DNA from: Thermoleophilaceae bacterium
Lineage (GTDB): Bacteria; Actinomycetota; Thermoleophilia; Solirubrobacterales; Thermoleophilaceae
Assembly: GCA_030446485.1 (NCBI GenBank)
Contig: JAUJNF010000009.1
Span: 60,911 to 124,910 of the forward strand
Reading direction: 5' to 3'
DNA length: 64,000 nucleotides
Shown here: piece after piece, positions 62,630 to 64,000 of the stretch
Layout: each line of letters opens with the position of its first letter
Position numbering within the stretch: the stretch's first letter is position 1
Made by a program: the position numbers and the translations under genes
The notes under the pieces: generated by a model
The model's database searches: none
The model's input: the letters and a program-made list of their open reading frames with translations, nothing else
Told to the model about the DNA's origin: nothing

Positions 62630-63161
62630 GATCGCCGATGACGGGCCGCGAAAGGCCGACCGGAGGCGCTGGCAGCACGGAATCCTCCGCCATCTGGAGG
62701 ACTTCCCGCGCCAGTACGCAGCGCTGGAGAACGCTATGGCCTCGTTCGGCGAGGGCTTCGACCTACGCGAGTTCAAGCAGGCCTTCAGGACGACCGACGA
62801 CATGGACGCCTACAACCGAGTTCAGGCGCTTGAGCGCGCCGTCGGCCGAGTGCAGAACTTCGTAGCCGAACTCGCCGAGGCGGGGACTAATCTCGCCCAG
62901 GTACCGCGCCCGCCCTTCAAGGCTGACGGGTCGTCAGCGCAACAGGCTTTCGAGGGGCTGCGCGACGCCGGTGTCATCGACGGGGCTCTCTGCCGGCGCT
63001 TGGTCCGCGCGCAGAAGGCGCGTTCGAGGCTGGAGCACACCTACATCGAAGCACCCGCCGGTGACGTCCATCGGGCCGCCGAGCTCGTTCAGGCAACGGC
63101 CCTCGAGTTCATCGGACCCTTCAGGGCCTGGATCGAACCCTTTCTCGAGGAGGGCGGATAG
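62622..63161 (+). CDS. HEPN-domain RNase-like toxin (HepT-like)
   Basis: 179 residues, helical. The segment RLVRAQKARSRLEHTYIEAP carries R134-x4-H139-x-Y141, exactly the Rx4HxY motif of HepT toxins (Arg/His catalytic; Tyr is the AMPylated residue). The rest (LRHLEDFPRQYAALENAMASFG, YNRVQALERAVGRVQNFVAELA) is helical as in HEPN folds, but it is longer than typical HepT (about 130-150 residues). TTG at 62622 overlaps the MNT stop, the classical antitoxin-first coupling. Function is inferred from motif plus partner; no experiment supports it here. Confidence 0.72.
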   Translation: MAEIADDGPRKADRRRWQHGILRHLEDFPRQYAALENAMASFGEGFDLREFKQAFRTTDDMDAYNRVQALERAVGRVQNFVAELAEAGTNLAQVPRPPFKADGSSAQQAFEGLRDAGVIDGALCRRLVRAQKARSRLEHTYIEAPAGDVHRAAELVQATALEFIGPFRAWIEPFLEEGG

Positions 63162-63218
63162 CGACATGCTCGGCCGAGACGGGCGCAGATCCCGCGCGGT
63201 CCCCATCGTCGTCGACCA

Positions 63219-63431
63219 TTACGTCCAGCTCCTCGAACCGGGCGCGACGAAGAGCTCGGCCCCGCAGAAGGTGACCGTGCCCGTCAGCCATGCCAGCGGC
63301 TCGCCCCGTACGCGACGGAACACGAGCACATGCGGGTCACCGGCGGCGGCCCGCATGAGTGCGTCAGCCTCCTCGCGGGCGCCAATGCAGCCCGCCTCGG
63401 CGAGCGTCCCCACCACCGCGCCATGGTTCAA
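63219..63431 (-). pseudogene. N-terminal fragment of a PrmC/HemK-like methyltransferase
   Basis: 71 codons reading AVVGTLAEAGCIGAREEADALMRAAAGD, VFRRVRGEPLAWLTGTVTFCGAELFVAPG, which matches the helical N-terminal domain of protein-glutamine (release factor) methyltransferases, where the GEPLxxxxGxxxFxGLxxxVxPG motif is followed by PR and the SAM-binding domain. Here the frame stops directly after VAPGSRSWT, and no SAM-binding domain is found downstream. It looks like a truncated relic. Confidence 0.55.
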
Positions 63432-63447
63432 CCGCGCGGCGCCTCGT

Positions 63448-63819
63448 CTAGTGGTCCAAGCTCCCCAGGAGGCGGACGCCTTCCACCCCCGCACCACCGG
63501 CCACGGCGGCGACCGCGAGCCGACCCAGGAGCGGCGCGTGGTGCGCGCCGACCCCCACGCTCACGCAGTCGATCGCATCGGCCGCCACTCCGGCCTGCAG
63601 CCAGCCCTTCGGCGACTCCCCGCGCTGCCGGGCGACTATCACCCCGACGCCGAGCACCAGGTCCCGAATGCCGAGCCCACGGGCGAGAACGCGTGCCCCG
63701 GAGGCTCCCGCGACGCCGCCAATCCAGGGCTTGCTGGCGAGCGTCGGGGCCAGCAGCAGGGCGGTGCCCGCGACGATCCGGCCGATTGCGAGCGCGCGCA
63801 CCCTGGTCTGCTCGTCCAT
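63448..63819 (-). CDS. Hypothetical membrane protein
   Basis: 123 residues, hydrophobic stretches at about 8-25, 45-60 and 88-110 (RIVAGTALLLAPTL; GIRDLVLGVGVIVA; LLGRLAVAAVAGGAGV). Contains ARVLARGLGIRDLVLG, a pattern seen in small uncharacterised membrane proteins. ATG at 63819. It is 19 bases after the clpB stop on the same strand, so possibly co-transcribed. Confidence 0.6.
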   Translation of the reverse strand: MDEQTRVRALAIGRIVAGTALLLAPTLASKPWIGGVAGASGARVLARGLGIRDLVLGVGVIVARQRGESPKGWLQAGVAADAIDCVSVGVGAHHAPLLGRLAVAAVAGGAGVEGVRLLGSLDH

Positions 63820-63838
63820 CGCCCTGATCCTACCTCTG

Positions 63839-64000
63839 CTACGCCACGACCGGCTGCTCCACCGGCGCGGCCGCGAACACCAGCTCGCCGTCCGCGGCCT
63901 CCACCACCACCCGGTCGCCCGGTCCGAACCGGCCCTCGAGCAGCGCCAGCGCCAGCTTGTCCACCAGCTGCTTCTGGATCACCCGCTTGAGCGGGCGCGC
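63839..64000 (-). CDS. clpB: ClpB chaperone C-terminus (5' part outside window)
   Basis: The last 53 codons of an AAA+ disaggregase: ARPLKRVIQKQLVDKLALALLEG, then GDRVVVEAADGELVF. RPLKRxIQ-x-L-x-D-x-LA is the C-terminal D2 small-domain signature of ClpB. Stop TAG at 63841-63839. The rest extends beyond the right edge. Confidence 0.88.
   Translation of the reverse strand, partial: ARPLKRVIQKQLVDKLALALLEGRFGPGDRVVVEAADGELVFAAAPVEQPVVA

Overview
This window is very GC-rich, densely coded DNA. Neighbouring genes usually share 4 bases (ATGA or GTGA junctions), GTG and TTG starts are common, and several genes look leaderless. An F420-dependent oxidoreductase, EgtB/EgtD, a radical SAM enzyme and rSAM/selenodomain-associated transferase relatives fit an environmental actinobacterium. 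A Thermoleophilia/Solirubrobacterales origin is my inference from style and content; no rRNA is present to prove it. There is no prophage, insertion sequence or CRISPR array.

Layout. 1-6.2 kb (minus): oxidative sugar/acid operon with GMC oxidoreductase, gluconate 2-dehydrogenase subunit 3 relative, small membrane protein, mandelate-racemase-type enolase and a pyruvate-oxidase-like TPP enzyme. 6.7-9.3 kb (plus): GH15 hydrolase and glucose-dehydrogenase-like SDR, followed by wreckage (aldose 1-epimerase N-terminus fused to a 0.3 kb degenerate copy of the TPP-enzyme gene). 9.7-12.6 kb (minus): response regulator, sensor kinase, peroxiredoxin-like protein and an unknown protein. 12.7-19.1 kb: stress protein, secreted peptidase, lipoprotein, glycosyltransferases and a sugar epimerase. 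19.3-24.3 kb: ergothioneine genes egtB-egtD, sugar dehydrogenase, L,D-transpeptidase. 24.4-34 kb: CBS protein, P450, ECF sigma/anti-sigma pair, flavoenzymes, FNT channel, murein endopeptidase, radical SAM protein. 34-40 kb: ABC exporter, phosphoesterase, amine oxidase. 40-41 kb: tRNA-Val, tRNA-Glu, tRNA-Lys. 40.9-60.4 kb (minus): purine biosynthesis genes (purD, E, B, C, S, Q, L, F, N, H) interleaved with recQ and a six-gene surface-glycan cassette. 60.5-64 kb: F420 enzyme, a MNT/HEPN toxin-antitoxin-like pair, a methyltransferase fragment and the end of clpB.

How it fits together. Two stretches are devoted to oxidising sugars outside classical glycolysis. The purine block covers nearly all of IMP synthesis. 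The glycan cassette has the parts list of an ArnB/ArnC/ArnE-F/ArnT pathway: aminotransferase, lipid-linked glycosyltransferase, small flippase and membrane transferase, with two modifying enzymes. The most distinctive non-housekeeping module is the HTH-MNT plus HEPN pair at 62.0-63.2 kb, with three direct repeats spaced exactly 22 bases over its start. A second regulatory signal is a CGTAA-N6-CGTCA direct repeat with an 11-base period, seen at four non-coding or gene-end sites, plus two variants.

Caveat. Nine genes (P450, sigma factor, anti-sigma factor, ABC permease, amine oxidase, recQ, purQ, purS, purC) carry frame disruptions. Most can be explained by loss of one base in a short G or C run or a dinucleotide change, and one is a perfect 50-base tandem duplication. 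Since several are core single-copy genes, consensus or assembly error is at least as likely as true gene decay.
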